Shown: positions 1 through 8,999 of the stretch, one piece after another
Layout of the letters: each line of letters opens with the position of its first letter
How positions within the stretch are numbered: the stretch's first letter is position 1
DNA from: Paenibacillus sp. NAIST15-1
GTDB lineage: Bacteria; Bacillota; Bacilli; Paenibacillales; Paenibacillaceae
Length of the DNA stretch: 64,000 bases
Reading direction: 5' to 3'
NCBI RefSeq assembly: GCF_001894745.1
Contig: NZ_BBYF01000001.1
Location: forward strand, 434,001 to 498,000
Made by a program: the position numbers and the translations under genes
Notes under the pieces: generated by a model
What the model saw: the letters and a program-made list of their open reading frames with translations, nothing else
Told to the model about the DNA's origin: nothing
Database searches by the model: none

Positions 1-138
1 TGCGAACCGGATATAGGGCGACTGATCCTTATCATTGTCCACGACGAGCTGATACGGTAATCCAAGCATATCGCCGACCAATTGTTGAATGATATATGTT
101 CGTTCGGGTACGAACAATGCAGGTATTGTAATAATCAT
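1..138 (-). CDS. Partial protein, possibly DUF7033/polysaccharide-deacetylase type
   Basis: Only the first 46 codons are in the window; the gene continues past the left edge. It starts ATG at 138 behind a purine-rich AAAGGGTTAAGGG stretch. The visible N-terminus (MIITIPALFVPERTYIIQQL, then LGLPYQLVVDNDKD) resembles the start of the domain found at the N-terminus of some Bacillales polysaccharide deacetylase-like proteins, but this is recognition from memory over a short stretch. It is the last visible gene of the leftward exopolysaccharide operon, 30 bp after the GNAT gene, which fits a role in modifying the polymer. Confidence 0.5.
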   Translation of the reverse strand, partial: MIITIPALFVPERTYIIQQLVGDMLGLPYQLVVDNDKDQSPYIRFA

Positions 139-168
139 GGCCCTTAACCCTTTCCTGTCCTCATCTTA

Positions 169-990
169 TCAAGACAATGGCTTCACCATGCGAAACGCTA
201 CAGCCAACTGTTCCATGCCGGAGTGAGGCGGCTCTTCCCCTCCGTCTGACACAAGCACCCTTCGATGCGGGGCAAGACGTGCAAGCAGAGCAAGCACATC
301 CTTATTCATTGCAGCTTTCAAGCGCATACGGAAATAATTCTCCTTCATAAGCACAATTCGTTCTTCTTGATGATCGAAGCTCACGCGAAAGAATCCATAT
401 CCATACACTTCGAGGCTGGCTACCGCTTGCGGCCAGTCTTGAATCATATAATCCAAGCTGCCCTCTTCCGCTTCTACGTCCATCCATTGATGCAGCGGAG
501 CACTTGCATACCAATAATAAGCATGCTGGCGAACGAATCCGTTCCGCTCATATAGCCGAATGGCAGATTCGTTCGTGTCGAATGCATCAAGCTGCACGGA
601 AGAGAAGCCCTCCTTCGCGGCGTGAATGCTTGCCTGTCGAATCACATGGGAGCCGATGCCTCTTCCTCTGAACAGAGCAGATACGTAGAAATTATTCAGA
701 AATAAGATGTCATCGAACAGTCTCCATTCTGCGAAGCCAATCAGGGAATTCGCATTCGTATATATCCCTATAAAATGCGAAGTGAAACGAGACGGAGGGA
801 TAGCAAGCGAAGCACGCAAAAAATCAGCATATCCATGGGCCGAAAAAAGCGTCGCTTCATAGAGCCCCGCAGTCATCCATGTCTCGCTCATGCGGGAGAT
901 TTCCTCATAATGTTCCGGTTCCAACGTTCGGACATGAACAGATTCGCCTCGTGACTCGATGCGGCAGTCAGGAAATAATCGTTTCCACAT
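169..990 (-). CDS. GNAT-family N-acetyltransferase
   Basis: A 273-residue protein with an acetyl-CoA-binding GNAT core: the conserved RGRGIGSHVI loop at about residues 110-119, followed by the ESAIRLYERNGF signature at about 140-151 that ends the fold. A further ~110 residues follow the core, so it is longer than a minimal GNAT enzyme. ATG at 990 is chosen because GGGGTGATGGGG lies just upstream and this places it 7 bp after the sugar transferase stop; the frame is open to 1065 but that would overlap the upstream gene without a ribosome site. Position in the exopolysaccharide operon suggests it acylates an amino sugar or carrier-linked intermediate, but the substrate cannot be read from sequence. 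Confidence 0.8.
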   Translation of the reverse strand: MWKRLFPDCRIESRGESVHVRTLEPEHYEEISRMSETWMTAGLYEATLFSAHGYADFLRASLAIPPSRFTSHFIGIYTNANSLIGFAEWRLFDDILFLNNFYVSALFRGRGIGSHVIRQASIHAAKEGFSSVQLDAFDTNESAIRLYERNGFVRQHAYYWYASAPLHQWMDVEAEEGSLDYMIQDWPQAVASLEVYGYGFFRVSFDHQEERIVLMKENYFRMRLKAAMNKDVLALLARLAPHRRVLVSDGGEEPPHSGMEQLAVAFRMVKPLS

Positions 991-997
991 GTCCCCA

Positions 998-1606
998 TCA
1001 CCCCTCGCGGCTGTGATATCGTTCCTTATCGAGGTCAGAAGCCCCACGACTTCCAGGAAGTGCAACTCCCTCCCGCTTGACCACGGTAATGATTGTTAAG
1101 AACAAAATTTTGATATCCAGCCAGAAGGACCAGTTCTCCACATACTGGACGTCAAGCTCCAAACGTTCATTCCAGGATAGATGGTTCCTTCCCTTCACCT
1201 GGGCTAATCCAGTAATGCCCGGACGAACATGGAATCGTTTCTGTTCCCGCTTCGTGAAGTACGGCAAGTGCTTCACGAGCAAAGGACGTGGTCCTACCAG
1301 GCTCATGTCTCCGCGCAACACGTTCCACAATTGGGGCAGCTCATCCAAGCTCGTTGAGCGCAGGAACGTACCGAAAGGGGTAATGCGGTGGGCATCTGGA
1401 AGCAGTTGCCCTGCACTGTCTCTGGCGTCTGACATCGTGCGAAATTTATAAACCTGGAATACGCGTTTATCCTTGCCCGGCCTCTCCTGCTTGAAAATGG
1501 CCGGCGAACCTAATGCAACGCGAACGCAAATATAGGTAATAAGGAGGATTGGGCTGATTACGAGCAGTAAAATGGACGAAACTGCAATATCGAATATACG
1601 CTTCAT
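998..1606 (-). CDS. Initiating sugar-phosphate transferase (PglC/WcaJ C-terminal type)
   Basis: A 202-residue monotopic phosphoglycosyl transferase (bacterial sugar transferase family). It has one N-terminal hydrophobic re-entrant segment (about residues 9-30), the KFRTM motif, the catalytic-loop signature SLDELPQLWNVLRGDMSLVG and the following PRPLL, then the RPGITGLAQVKGR segment. Length matches the short PglC-like class and not the five-helix WcaJ/WbaP class. It should transfer a sugar-1-phosphate from a UDP-sugar to undecaprenyl phosphate, starting the repeat unit at the inner membrane leaflet. The ATG overlaps the stop of the acyltransferase (TAATG), so the two are translationally coupled. 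Confidence 0.92.
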   Translation of the reverse strand: MKRIFDIAVSSILLLVISPILLITYICVRVALGSPAIFKQERPGKDKRVFQVYKFRTMSDARDSAGQLLPDAHRITPFGTFLRSTSLDELPQLWNVLRGDMSLVGPRPLLVKHLPYFTKREQKRFHVRPGITGLAQVKGRNHLSWNERLELDVQYVENWSFWLDIKILFLTIITVVKREGVALPGSRGASDLDKERYHSREG

Positions 1607-2436
1607 TACTGATGCTGCAGCAATTGTTCCTCGGCCACTTGACGGAGAACGCGTGCAGGAATCCCCATGACCAATTGCTGTCCTTCCACATCTTTAGTAA
1701 CAACACTTCCAGCCGCGACAACGGCTTCTTCTTCAATGACAACCCCCGGCAGCGTTACGACTCCAGCCCCAAGACGTCCGCCCTTCTTCACAGTTATTCC
1801 CTTCATCCACTTAAATCGTTCCTTCGTTCGGCCAATGAAATTGTCATTGCTCGTGATAACACCCGGCGCAACAAATACATCATCACCAATAGTGGAATAA
1901 GCCGTAATGTAACAATTCGTTTCCAGCTTGCAGCGTGCGCCTACCGTACAATCGTTCTCTACCGAAGCTCCGCGTCCGATAATCGTACCAGCACCTACAC
2001 GTACACGTTCACGCACAGTAGCTAGGTCGGCGACGAATACATCCTGCTCCAGAACAGCGCCCGCATATACGATGCTAGCTGTTCCAATCGTACAGCCTTC
2101 CTCGATGATGCACGGATCCTGGCTTCCTCTATCTTGAAGTACAGATCGTTTCGCACGAAATGGCTGCTTGCCGATGACGGCTTGATCCATAATCGTTACC
2201 CCATCGCACAAAACCGTCTTCTCTTCGATGATGACATGACGGCCAATAACCGCTCCCTTGCCAATGACCGCACCTGCTCCAATGATGCTCCCATCGCCAA
2301 TGCAGACTCCATCTTCGATTGTCACTCCATCACCAATTACACAGAAATATCCCAGCCTCACCTGTTCTCCCATTCGAATATCCTGTCCCAACACTTGCAA
2401 TTCTGCTGCTGCATGCTTGTCATCCTTTATCCCCAT
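1606..2436 (-). CDS. Left-handed beta-helix acyltransferase
   Basis: About 276 residues of hexapeptide repeats (I/V-G-x-G-x-x-I pattern) from residue ~20 to the end, the LbH trimeric acyltransferase fold. It closes with the GAGVVTLPGVVI and VTKDV..Q.VMGIPARVLR ending typical of WbbJ/PglD/WbpD-like sugar O- or N-acetyltransferases. It is longer than WbpD or PglD (both near 200 residues) because it has extra coils at the N-terminal end. ATG at 2436 is preceded by AGAGGGGATG and follows the glycosyltransferase stop by 16 bp. Beside a WbpE-like aminotransferase it is a reasonable candidate for N-acetylation of an amino UDP-sugar, but O-acetylation of the polymer is equally open. Confidence 0.85.
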   Translation of the reverse strand: MGIKDDKHAAAELQVLGQDIRMGEQVRLGYFCVIGDGVTIEDGVCIGDGSIIGAGAVIGKGAVIGRHVIIEEKTVLCDGVTIMDQAVIGKQPFRAKRSVLQDRGSQDPCIIEEGCTIGTASIVYAGAVLEQDVFVADLATVRERVRVGAGTIIGRGASVENDCTVGARCKLETNCYITAYSTIGDDVFVAPGVITSNDNFIGRTKERFKWMKGITVKKGGRLGAGVVTLPGVVIEEEAVVAAGSVVTKDVEGQQLVMGIPARVLRQVAEEQLLQHQ

Positions 2437-2452
2437 CTTCGAATCATCCCCT

Positions 2453-3748
2453 CTACACATCGTAGGACGCAGCCGTATTGCGCTTGCTAACTCGCTTCTC
2501 GTTACGCCCAACGTCCTCCGCTATTGCCGCGGAGAGCTTATAGGACATGCGTTCCCAATCATGCTCTCGTTCCACATACGCTCTTGCTCTATGGCCCATT
2601 TCCTCCCGATCCTTCAACTGCCTCGCCAGTTTGGACAGAGCTTCACTTAATTCCTCTGGATCTTGCAGGACAAGACCGATTCGTTCCTTTGCAATGACTG
2701 AGTCGTCAATCTTGCCAACGAGAAGAGTCGGCAATGAAGAAGCCATATAGTCGTACATTTTGTTGAAGCTCATGCCCCATTTGTAGACAGAAGCATCACG
2801 CAGCGCAATTAAGCCTACATGAGCCCGCGCCAAAAGTGTGGGCACGGCTTCCTTCTTCACAAGTGGGAGGAAGGCTACATTAGTCAATCCCGCTTGTTCC
2901 GCCTGCTGCACTAGAGCTTCCTTCTCCGGTCCGTCCCCAACAAAGACGAATTGAATGTTACTGTCGGTTCCCTTACTAAGTGCTGCTGCTTCCAAAAGGT
3001 GATGTATGCCGTCAGAAATACCGTGCGATCCGGTATAAATCGCAATGAACTTCCCTTGCCATTGTTCAAATTGGCGCTCCACCTCAGAAGGGAGTTCGGC
3101 CAGCGGAAGAGCGAAGCGCTCCATATCGACACCATTAGGCAGAACCAGTACCTTCGATCCCAGCCCGCTCTGCTTCTCCACATAATCAGCAGCTTTATCG
3201 AACAGCACGATGATGCGGGACGCCTTCCGATATAAATGAGATTCCAGCCAATAGAGCGCCTTGACGATCGGATGGTTCGGCGACATCTTGCCGAAGTCTA
3301 TGAGTGTCTGCGGCCATAAGTCTCGTTCCTCGAAGTAGAATACCGCATTATGATGAGCAGCAAGGCGGGAACCGATCCATGCAGCCGCAGGATGCATAAG
3401 AGAGCCGATGATGAGATCGGGGCTCTCTTTGCGCCGCCGCCCCTCCCAATAACAGCGCCATGTATAATCCAGCATATTCTTAACGCGCCGCCAATCATTG
3501 CGCTTATAAGCCGTTGTGCGGAGCCAGACGAACCGCACTCCATCATATGTCACTTCCCGAACCGCATTGCGCGAGCCTTCCAAATGATTAATCCAATTCT
3601 GATGCCCGTAGGCGGAAGCAAATATCGTGACACTCGCTCCTTGCCTCACAAGCTGCTTCGCCAAATCAAAATGACGAGTCCCTCCGCCTGTGCCAGGGGC
3701 GACTCCGTAATGATTCACGATCCATATGTTCATTCCAGCTACACTCAT
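2453..3748 (-). CDS. Glycosyltransferase family 4 (WbuB-like)
   Basis: A 431-residue GT-B enzyme. The N-terminus reads MNIWIVNHYGVAPGTGGGTR from residue 6, the usual opening of WbuB-type GT4 enzymes. The C-terminal half carries the donor site with the IAIYTGSHGISDGIHHLLEA and VFVGDGPEK blocks, and an acidic segment in the NDP-sugar loop. It is cytoplasmic and should add one sugar to the lipid-linked repeat unit. ATG at 3748 is chosen because AAGGAGG lies 7 bp upstream; it overlaps the WbqC stop by 4 bp (ATGA), so the genes are coupled. Confidence 0.9.
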   Translation of the reverse strand: MSVAGMNIWIVNHYGVAPGTGGGTRHFDLAKQLVRQGASVTIFASAYGHQNWINHLEGSRNAVREVTYDGVRFVWLRTTAYKRNDWRRVKNMLDYTWRCYWEGRRRKESPDLIIGSLMHPAAAWIGSRLAAHHNAVFYFEERDLWPQTLIDFGKMSPNHPIVKALYWLESHLYRKASRIIVLFDKAADYVEKQSGLGSKVLVLPNGVDMERFALPLAELPSEVERQFEQWQGKFIAIYTGSHGISDGIHHLLEAAALSKGTDSNIQFVFVGDGPEKEALVQQAEQAGLTNVAFLPLVKKEAVPTLLARAHVGLIALRDASVYKWGMSFNKMYDYMASSLPTLLVGKIDDSVIAKERIGLVLQDPEELSEALSKLARQLKDREEMGHRARAYVEREHDWERMSYKLSAAIAEDVGRNEKRVSKRNTAASYDV

Positions 3749-4431
3749 ACTGCCGCCTCCTTCCAATGCAAAGTTTCCACTTGCATCGCATAATCCAGCG
3801 AGCTTAACCCGCCCGTAAACCCTTCCTTGGCATGTCTTTGCGGATAAGAAAACGGTGTGAATTCGTGATATTCCACCCGGATTCCATATTTGTGAAATAT
3901 GGATTCATCTAAATACTCCCTGCCGCTGGGGCCTGATAAATAAACATCGCCGCCTGCCTCATGAACGAGCTGAGCAAGCAGCTCCGATTTACTCCCATCT
4001 GCCAACATGGAACTGGAACGGATGAGCGGAGTGCGAATGTCCAGCCAGTTCATGAGCAGCTCGATGCTCGGTATAGCAAAATCGACAAGGCGCTCATATT
4101 TCGCACCGTAGAGATCGTGCAGTTCATTTTTCCGCTGAAGATACCCAGGGCATTTGCCATAGCTGGCCTCGAGCTGGCGCATGTGCTCCGCCTGCCAGTC
4201 GCGGTTGTTCGCAATTCGCACATCGATCGTCCTCGTTCCGAACAAGCCTTCCTTCGCTACGGGAATAGTCAGCCATTTCGGACCGCCTTGCGTGTCGATC
4301 ATTGTGCGATTTTGATAGCCATTTTTCGTGAATTGAACGGTATCGAGCAAGATGAACAAATCCGAGCAGGCCATCTTATGAAAAAAACCAAGCCACGGCA
4401 GGACATTCGGCTGATGAATGCTGACAATCAT
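3745..4431 (-). CDS. WbqC family protein
   Basis: A 228-residue protein starting MIVSIHQPNVLPWLGFFHKM, the hallmark of the WbqC family, followed by DLFILLDTVQFTKNGYQNR. The family is common in O-antigen and exopolysaccharide clusters and is thought to act on amino sugars, but its reaction is not established to my knowledge. Both ends overlap neighbours by 4 bp ATGA junctions, so it lies in a tightly coupled block with the PIG-L deacetylase upstream and the GT4 downstream. A deacetylase next to WbqC suggests that an N-acetyl group is removed and the free amine then modified. Confidence 0.9.
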   Translation of the reverse strand: MIVSIHQPNVLPWLGFFHKMACSDLFILLDTVQFTKNGYQNRTMIDTQGGPKWLTIPVAKEGLFGTRTIDVRIANNRDWQAEHMRQLEASYGKCPGYLQRKNELHDLYGAKYERLVDFAIPSIELLMNWLDIRTPLIRSSSMLADGSKSELLAQLVHEAGGDVYLSGPSGREYLDESIFHKYGIRVEYHEFTPFSYPQRHAKEGFTGGLSSLDYAMQVETLHWKEAAV

Positions 4432-5081
4432 ATTCTCACCCTTAGGGGTTCAAAGGCTTCGGCATACTCTTCACCGATTTGAACGCCTCGAATTTTGGCC
4501 AATCCAAATACCATCTCTCTCGTAAAATAGCTCCGGTTCAGATGCAGCTGAGAACGATATTGCTGCAAAGCCTCCCATTTCCGCTCCATATATTTCCGGT
4601 CAAGCGGGGCAAATATTCGTGAATTGGTGCTCAGTTGATTCCAAGGGAGCTCGTAACCGTAAAGGGATTGTTCCTTGAATGCGCGCTGGCTCTCACTACA
4701 GATGACCTGATGATCTTGGTGTATATCGGACGAGGATGGCACTAGGACCAAATCCGGTTTCATGTCTCGCTTCATTCCAACGAGAACTTCCAGCAATTCT
4801 TGGCGATGGGTGGGAAATTGGCGGACAGGGAATCGATAGATGATGCGATTGTCATGTGGAATTTCCAATACGTCCATGGATGCATGAAATTCATGCGCCA
4901 GCGTGTCTTTGGCGAAATCGCCTGGCAATGATTGCTCAGCTACCGAAAACGCCGCGACAACAACATTAGCTCCAGACTCGATCTGCTTCGCAATAAACGC
5001 GCCGCAGCCTAGTTCCGCATCATCCGTATGAGGAGCCAGCACCAAAATGTTACGAGCGCTAACTTGTGTTGGTAGTACCAT
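4428..5081 (-). CDS. PIG-L/LmbE family deacetylase
   Basis: A 217-residue zinc-dependent N-deacetylase family member. The metal/catalytic motif PHTDDAELGCG sits at residues ~17-27 and a later SSDIHQDH supplies the third ligand histidine at ~118-125. Family enzymes hydrolyse the acetyl from N-acetylglucosaminyl substrates. It starts ATG at 5081, 1 bp after the GT stop, and its own stop overlaps the WbqC start. The substrate is probably a nucleotide sugar or lipid-linked sugar of the exopolysaccharide pathway; this is inferred from the operon. Confidence 0.9.
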   Translation of the reverse strand: MVLPTQVSARNILVLAPHTDDAELGCGAFIAKQIESGANVVVAAFSVAEQSLPGDFAKDTLAHEFHASMDVLEIPHDNRIIYRFPVRQFPTHRQELLEVLVGMKRDMKPDLVLVPSSSDIHQDHQVICSESQRAFKEQSLYGYELPWNQLSTNSRIFAPLDRKYMERKWEALQQYRSQLHLNRSYFTREMVFGLAKIRGVQIGEEYAEAFEPLRVRI

Positions 5082-5082
5082 G

Positions 5083-6378
5083 CTACTTTACAACCTTCCT
5101 TTCACGTTCCCTATTCATCATGCCAAAGGCAGTTTGCTGTACTTCTTCCTTCCTGATGCGACCCGTGACGTCGGCATAAACATGCAGCAGCTTTTCTTTT
5201 TCTACATTCCAATGATAGAGAGACTGAACTGCTTCTTGCCCGCAGCGCCCCATTTCTTCCGCTTCTTCATGATGCGTAATGAGCCAATCGATTCGTTGCG
5301 ATATGCCTTCAAGATCGAAGGGGTCGACGCAAAATCCGCAGCCTGCTTGCTCAATAATCTGCCTCCACTTCGGGAAGTCAGAGGCGATGACGGGAATGCC
5401 TGCCGCCATATATTCGAACAGCTTGATCGGGAGCGCGTCTATGTAATTGATCGTCGGGTGCAAAATAACGAGCCCTGCTCTCGAACGAGCCATCGTTTCA
5501 TATACCTGCTTACGGTTCAACTGCCCGAGGTAATCAACTTTGGCCCAGCCGGAACGTCCCATAGCAACATGCTTCTCCTCGGCAGAAGCGAAGGAACCCG
5601 CCAGCAAAAGCTTTTTATCCGGTATTCCGAACTCCATGGCGCCAACTATCTGCTGAAGTCCGCGAATATTCCCGATGGAGCCAACATAACAGACGGCGTC
5701 CTCCTTACCTGCATGTTGGGAAATGCCAATGAATTCCCCGGATTGTACAGATTGTACGGATTGTGGTGACTCGGCAGTGTGTACGAATTCGTCCAGAATT
5801 GGATAATTGCACACTGTCTTGGTGTAACACTTCGGGTGTCTAGCGAACCGTTCTTCAATATGAGTCGTTGCCGTTACAATCGCATCGAAGCGAAGACTAG
5901 CCCAGAGCTCTATCCGCTCCACCAATCGAGATACGCCGCCTCTTAGCCACTTCGGAATCCACCCTTTGCTCAAAATCTGGCGCGGGACATCTTCATGCAC
6001 ATCGTATATGACTCTGTATCCCTTTTTCTTCAGCCACAACCCTATCGGAATCAATTCTGGATCATGAAAATGGTATACGTCTGCATCTATTTGCCTCGCC
6101 GCCCGATAGAGTCGCCATGTTGTCGTCCACATTCTCTCAGACCGAGAACGTGGAATCGGCAGAGGGACAATGCGCACCCCTTCAATAACTTCCTCTCCAT
6201 GGTGCGGTACAATGAACAGTGTGTTATATCCAGCCTTGGCCAGCGAGACGGCTTCTTTGTACGTTATGCGGGAATCGTTGGCATCGTGGGCCGTACTAAG
6301 CATGCATACCGTGAACAAATGATTACGCTCATGTTGATCCTCCATCAATCCGCTGCTGCCATATTTAACGGTGTGCAA
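5083..6378 (-). CDS. Glycosyltransferase family 4
   Basis: A 431-residue GT-B glycosyltransferase. The N-terminal half has DADVYHFHDPELIPIGLWLK, the acceptor-side motif common in GT4 enzymes; the C-terminal half has LLLAGSF and KLFEYMAAGIPVIASDFPKW, the nucleotide-sugar site with its conserved glutamate. TTG at 6378 is chosen because AGGAGGAG lies 7 bp upstream; the next in-frame ATG (6345) has no ribosome site. The first 14 bp overlap the end of the polymerase gene. It presumably adds a sugar to the growing lipid-linked unit. Confidence 0.88.
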   Translation of the reverse strand: MHTVKYGSSGLMEDQHERNHLFTVCMLSTAHDANDSRITYKEAVSLAKAGYNTLFIVPHHGEEVIEGVRIVPLPIPRSRSERMWTTTWRLYRAARQIDADVYHFHDPELIPIGLWLKKKGYRVIYDVHEDVPRQILSKGWIPKWLRGGVSRLVERIELWASLRFDAIVTATTHIEERFARHPKCYTKTVCNYPILDEFVHTAESPQSVQSVQSGEFIGISQHAGKEDAVCYVGSIGNIRGLQQIVGAMEFGIPDKKLLLAGSFASAEEKHVAMGRSGWAKVDYLGQLNRKQVYETMARSRAGLVILHPTINYIDALPIKLFEYMAAGIPVIASDFPKWRQIIEQAGCGFCVDPFDLEGISQRIDWLITHHEEAEEMGRCGQEAVQSLYHWNVEKEKLLHVYADVTGRIRKEEVQQTAFGMMNRERERKVVK

Positions 6379-7687
6379 TAGAATGCTCCTCCTCTCGCGC
6401 TGCTAATAATCCTGCTTTAGTTATGACTGGAAGCAGGCCGATTACGGCAAAGAACGCTCGATTGTCGGGAATATCGCCACTGACCGTTACATTGAACAGC
6501 ATGGCTATAAATATCATGACCAGCACGATCCAGCGCTCGGATTGAGCAGATTTCAAGATCAATATCGCATATCGAATCGTAATGCCAATCAATAAAGCTA
6601 AGAGCAGCAAGCCAATACCACCGAGTTCTACCATCACTTCGATGAACAGATTATGCGGATAATCGCGGAAATCGTCCATCTGAGACAGCACAGGCCATGA
6701 TCCAATCCCATTGCCCCGCAATGGGGATCTCAGCCAGTAATCTCCCGCTTCGCCTGCATACGACACCCTTGCGGAGGCCGAACCCCCAATTCCATCACTT
6801 CCCGGCATCAGCAGAGATAGCCGGAGCAATGTCTGTGGTGGATTCGGAGATGCAGACCATATTACCGCTGTAGAGATCGCCCCCGCTATCATGGCAAGCA
6901 ACAATAAGCTGTAACGCCTTACGTACATCCGATTGTGCTCCAATCGAATCGAATACAGCATCGGCAAGAGCAAGGACAGAAATGTTGCTAGCAGAGGACC
7001 TCTACCCCCGCCAACAAATAAGTGAAACATACAAATACCGAATGAGAACAATGAGAACAATTTATACAGGGCTTCTCTCTGTCCGAACAGAAGCTGCCAC
7101 ATGAATACAATTGCACCTAAGCTCGAAATTTGGCCTGCTCCTAAATACGTGCCACCCATAACGTTGACAAATCCCTTCCCCCCGGACGCTGCGTAGGTGA
7201 GGATCCCTTCCCCTGCAATCCATAAGGAGAATATGCCGAGCGCCATTATGAATCGCTGTACCCGCTTCGGTTCCGAAGCAATGATCCATGAGCTGCCGAT
7301 GATTGACCACAACACGAGTGTAAGCATCTTGGACACTTTATCAGTGGCATAGATCTGGCTTGGGGACCAGATTAGCGACAGCATCGCATAGGCTGCGAGC
7401 AGAAGATAAATGGCTGTCACCATGTAGCTGTCCCATAGAACGATGAATTTCCTCTTCATCAGTACAAAAATCGATACCAGCACACCGAGTCCCAACGTCA
7501 GCATCGTGATGTCCATCGGTATCCAACTGAATCTTGGATCGGATTTGAATACACCTGCGAACAGAAAGATCACAAATAACATTTCAAAGGAAAAAAGGGT
7601 GTGAAGGAGACTCATCAGAAGGTGATCAATCCGAATTGTGCTGGCACGCCGATGGTGATTAAAGTCGATAATATTTGGCTGAACCAT
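6365..7687 (-). CDS. O-antigen ligase/polymerase-like membrane protein (Wzy candidate)
   Basis: A roughly 440-residue polytopic membrane protein with about ten hydrophobic helices and a large extracytoplasmic loop. That loop holds the ligase/polymerase signature with GNGIGSWPVL and YPHNLFIEVMVELGGIGLLL. In a Gram-positive exopolysaccharide operon this is most likely the Wzy polymerase that joins flipped repeat units at the outer membrane face. No Wzx flippase is visible in the window. ATG at 7687 has AAGGG 6 bp upstream and overlaps the dehydrogenase gene by 29 bp; an alternative start upstream (7738) would overlap it by 80 bp. Confidence 0.82.
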   Translation of the reverse strand: MVQPNIIDFNHHRRASTIRIDHLLMSLLHTLFSFEMLFVIFLFAGVFKSDPRFSWIPMDITMLTLGLGVLVSIFVLMKRKFIVLWDSYMVTAIYLLLAAYAMLSLIWSPSQIYATDKVSKMLTLVLWSIIGSSWIIASEPKRVQRFIMALGIFSLWIAGEGILTYAASGGKGFVNVMGGTYLGAGQISSLGAIVFMWQLLFGQREALYKLFSLFSFGICMFHLFVGGGRGPLLATFLSLLLPMLYSIRLEHNRMYVRRYSLLLLAMIAGAISTAVIWSASPNPPQTLLRLSLLMPGSDGIGGSASARVSYAGEAGDYWLRSPLRGNGIGSWPVLSQMDDFRDYPHNLFIEVMVELGGIGLLLLALLIGITIRYAILILKSAQSERWIVLVMIFIAMLFNVTVSGDIPDNRAFFAVIGLLPVITKAGLLAAREEEHSIAHR

Positions 7688-8999
7688 ACTCGCCCTTAAC
7701 CGCATTGCGCGTATCGTATACAACTTGGGAGTGTTCACAGATGAACTGATAATCGAAAGCGGAATGATCGGTTGTAATGACCGTAATATCCGCTCCTCCC
7801 AGTAGCTCTCCCGTTAATTCTGACGCTTCCATACACTGTCCACGATGGATGCAGTGAACGACATGCGGATCGCTAAATACGACATCTGCCCCCTTCGACT
7901 TTAAGGCATCCATAATGGTAAGCACGGGAGATTCCCGCCAATCGTCCACATCCTTTTTGTAAGCCATGCCGAGCAGGACGATGCGCGAATTTTTTATTGT
8001 TTTCCCTTCTTCATTCAGGATCGAACCAATACGAGTCACTACATATTCCGGCATTGTTCGGTTGATTTCACCGGCCGTTTCAATGAGCCGCATATGGCAA
8101 TTGTATTCACGAGCCTTCCAGCTTAAATAGAACGGATCGATCGGAATGCAGTGCCCGCCGAGGCCAGGCCCTGGATAGAACGCCATAAACCCATACGGCT
8201 TCGTCTTCGCGGCATCAATGACTTCCCAAATGTTAATCCCCATTCGATTGCACAGAAGGGTCAGCTCATTTACAAGGGCGATATTGATGTTGCGGAACGT
8301 GTTCTCGAACACCTTCTCCATCTCCGCAACTGCGGGAGAACTTACTTCAACCACATCTCCCTCCAAAACGGACCGATAGAGCTGAGCAGCCACTCGGGTG
8401 CATGACGATGTTATACCGCCAACTACTTTTGGTGTATTTTTTGTGTTATAGCTTTTGTTGCCTGGATCTACGCGTTCAGGAGAATACGCCAGGAAAAAGT
8501 CAACGCCACAGGTAAGGCCCGAAGTTTCTAGAATAGGCTTCACCAACTCATCCGTCGTCCCGGGATACGTCGTACTTTCCAAGATCACTAGCATTCCGGG
8601 ACGCAAGTGCTTGGCAATTTCCTCTGTTGATTGCTTGACATAGCTCGTATCCGGTTGATGATAGCTGTCTAACGGAGTCGGCACGCAGATCGTTACGACA
8701 TCCACTTCATTTATGAACACAAAATCTGTAGTTGCCATTAATTTATTCGCCTGCACCATCATGCTCAATTCTTCGTCGACGACATCGCCGATATAGTTAA
8801 TTCCTTGATTAATCAGGCTCACCTTCGTGTCCTGTACGTCGAAACCGATGACTTGGAAGCCGGATTTCGCCTTCTCCACCGCCAACGGCAGTCCCACGTA
8901 TCCCAAGCCTACTACGCCGATCACAGCTGACTTATCAAGCAGCTTTTCCATTAGCACATCGGCCGCACTGATCGTTAAAGAGCTGGCAACTACACTCAT
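7659..8999 (-). CDS. UDP-N-acetylglucosamine/mannosamine 6-dehydrogenase (WbpA/WecC-like)
   Basis: A 446-residue UDP-sugar dehydrogenase with three domains in the usual order. The NAD Rossmann domain has GLGYVGLPLA (~31-40); the central domain has FLAYSPERVDPGN; the active-site nucleophile is the cysteine of GGHCIPIDPFYL (~278-289); the UDP-binding C-terminal domain has LLGMAYKKDVDDWRESP. It oxidises the 6-hydroxymethyl of a UDP-HexNAc to a carboxylate, using 2 NAD+. The ATG directly follows the aminotransferase TAG. With WbpB- and WbpE-like neighbours, a WbpA role (UDP-GlcNAc to UDP-GlcNAcA) is the best guess. Confidence 0.93.
   Translation of the reverse strand: MSVVASSLTISAADVLMEKLLDKSAVIGVVGLGYVGLPLAVEKAKSGFQVIGFDVQDTKVSLINQGINYIGDVVDEELSMMVQANKLMATTDFVFINEVDVVTICVPTPLDSYHQPDTSYVKQSTEEIAKHLRPGMLVILESTTYPGTTDELVKPILETSGLTCGVDFFLAYSPERVDPGNKSYNTKNTPKVVGGITSSCTRVAAQLYRSVLEGDVVEVSSPAVAEMEKVFENTFRNINIALVNELTLLCNRMGINIWEVIDAAKTKPYGFMAFYPGPGLGGHCIPIDPFYLSWKAREYNCHMRLIETAGEINRTMPEYVVTRIGSILNEEGKTIKNSRIVLLGMAYKKDVDDWRESPVLTIMDALKSKGADVVFSDPHVVHCIHRGQCMEASELTGELLGGADITVITTDHSAFDYQFICEHSQVVYDTRNAVKGEYGSAKYYRL

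Noticed and set aside
5047-5769. 240-codon + strand frame across the GT4 and PIG-L genes
   Set aside because: It overlaps two well-supported genes and has no recognisable protein features.
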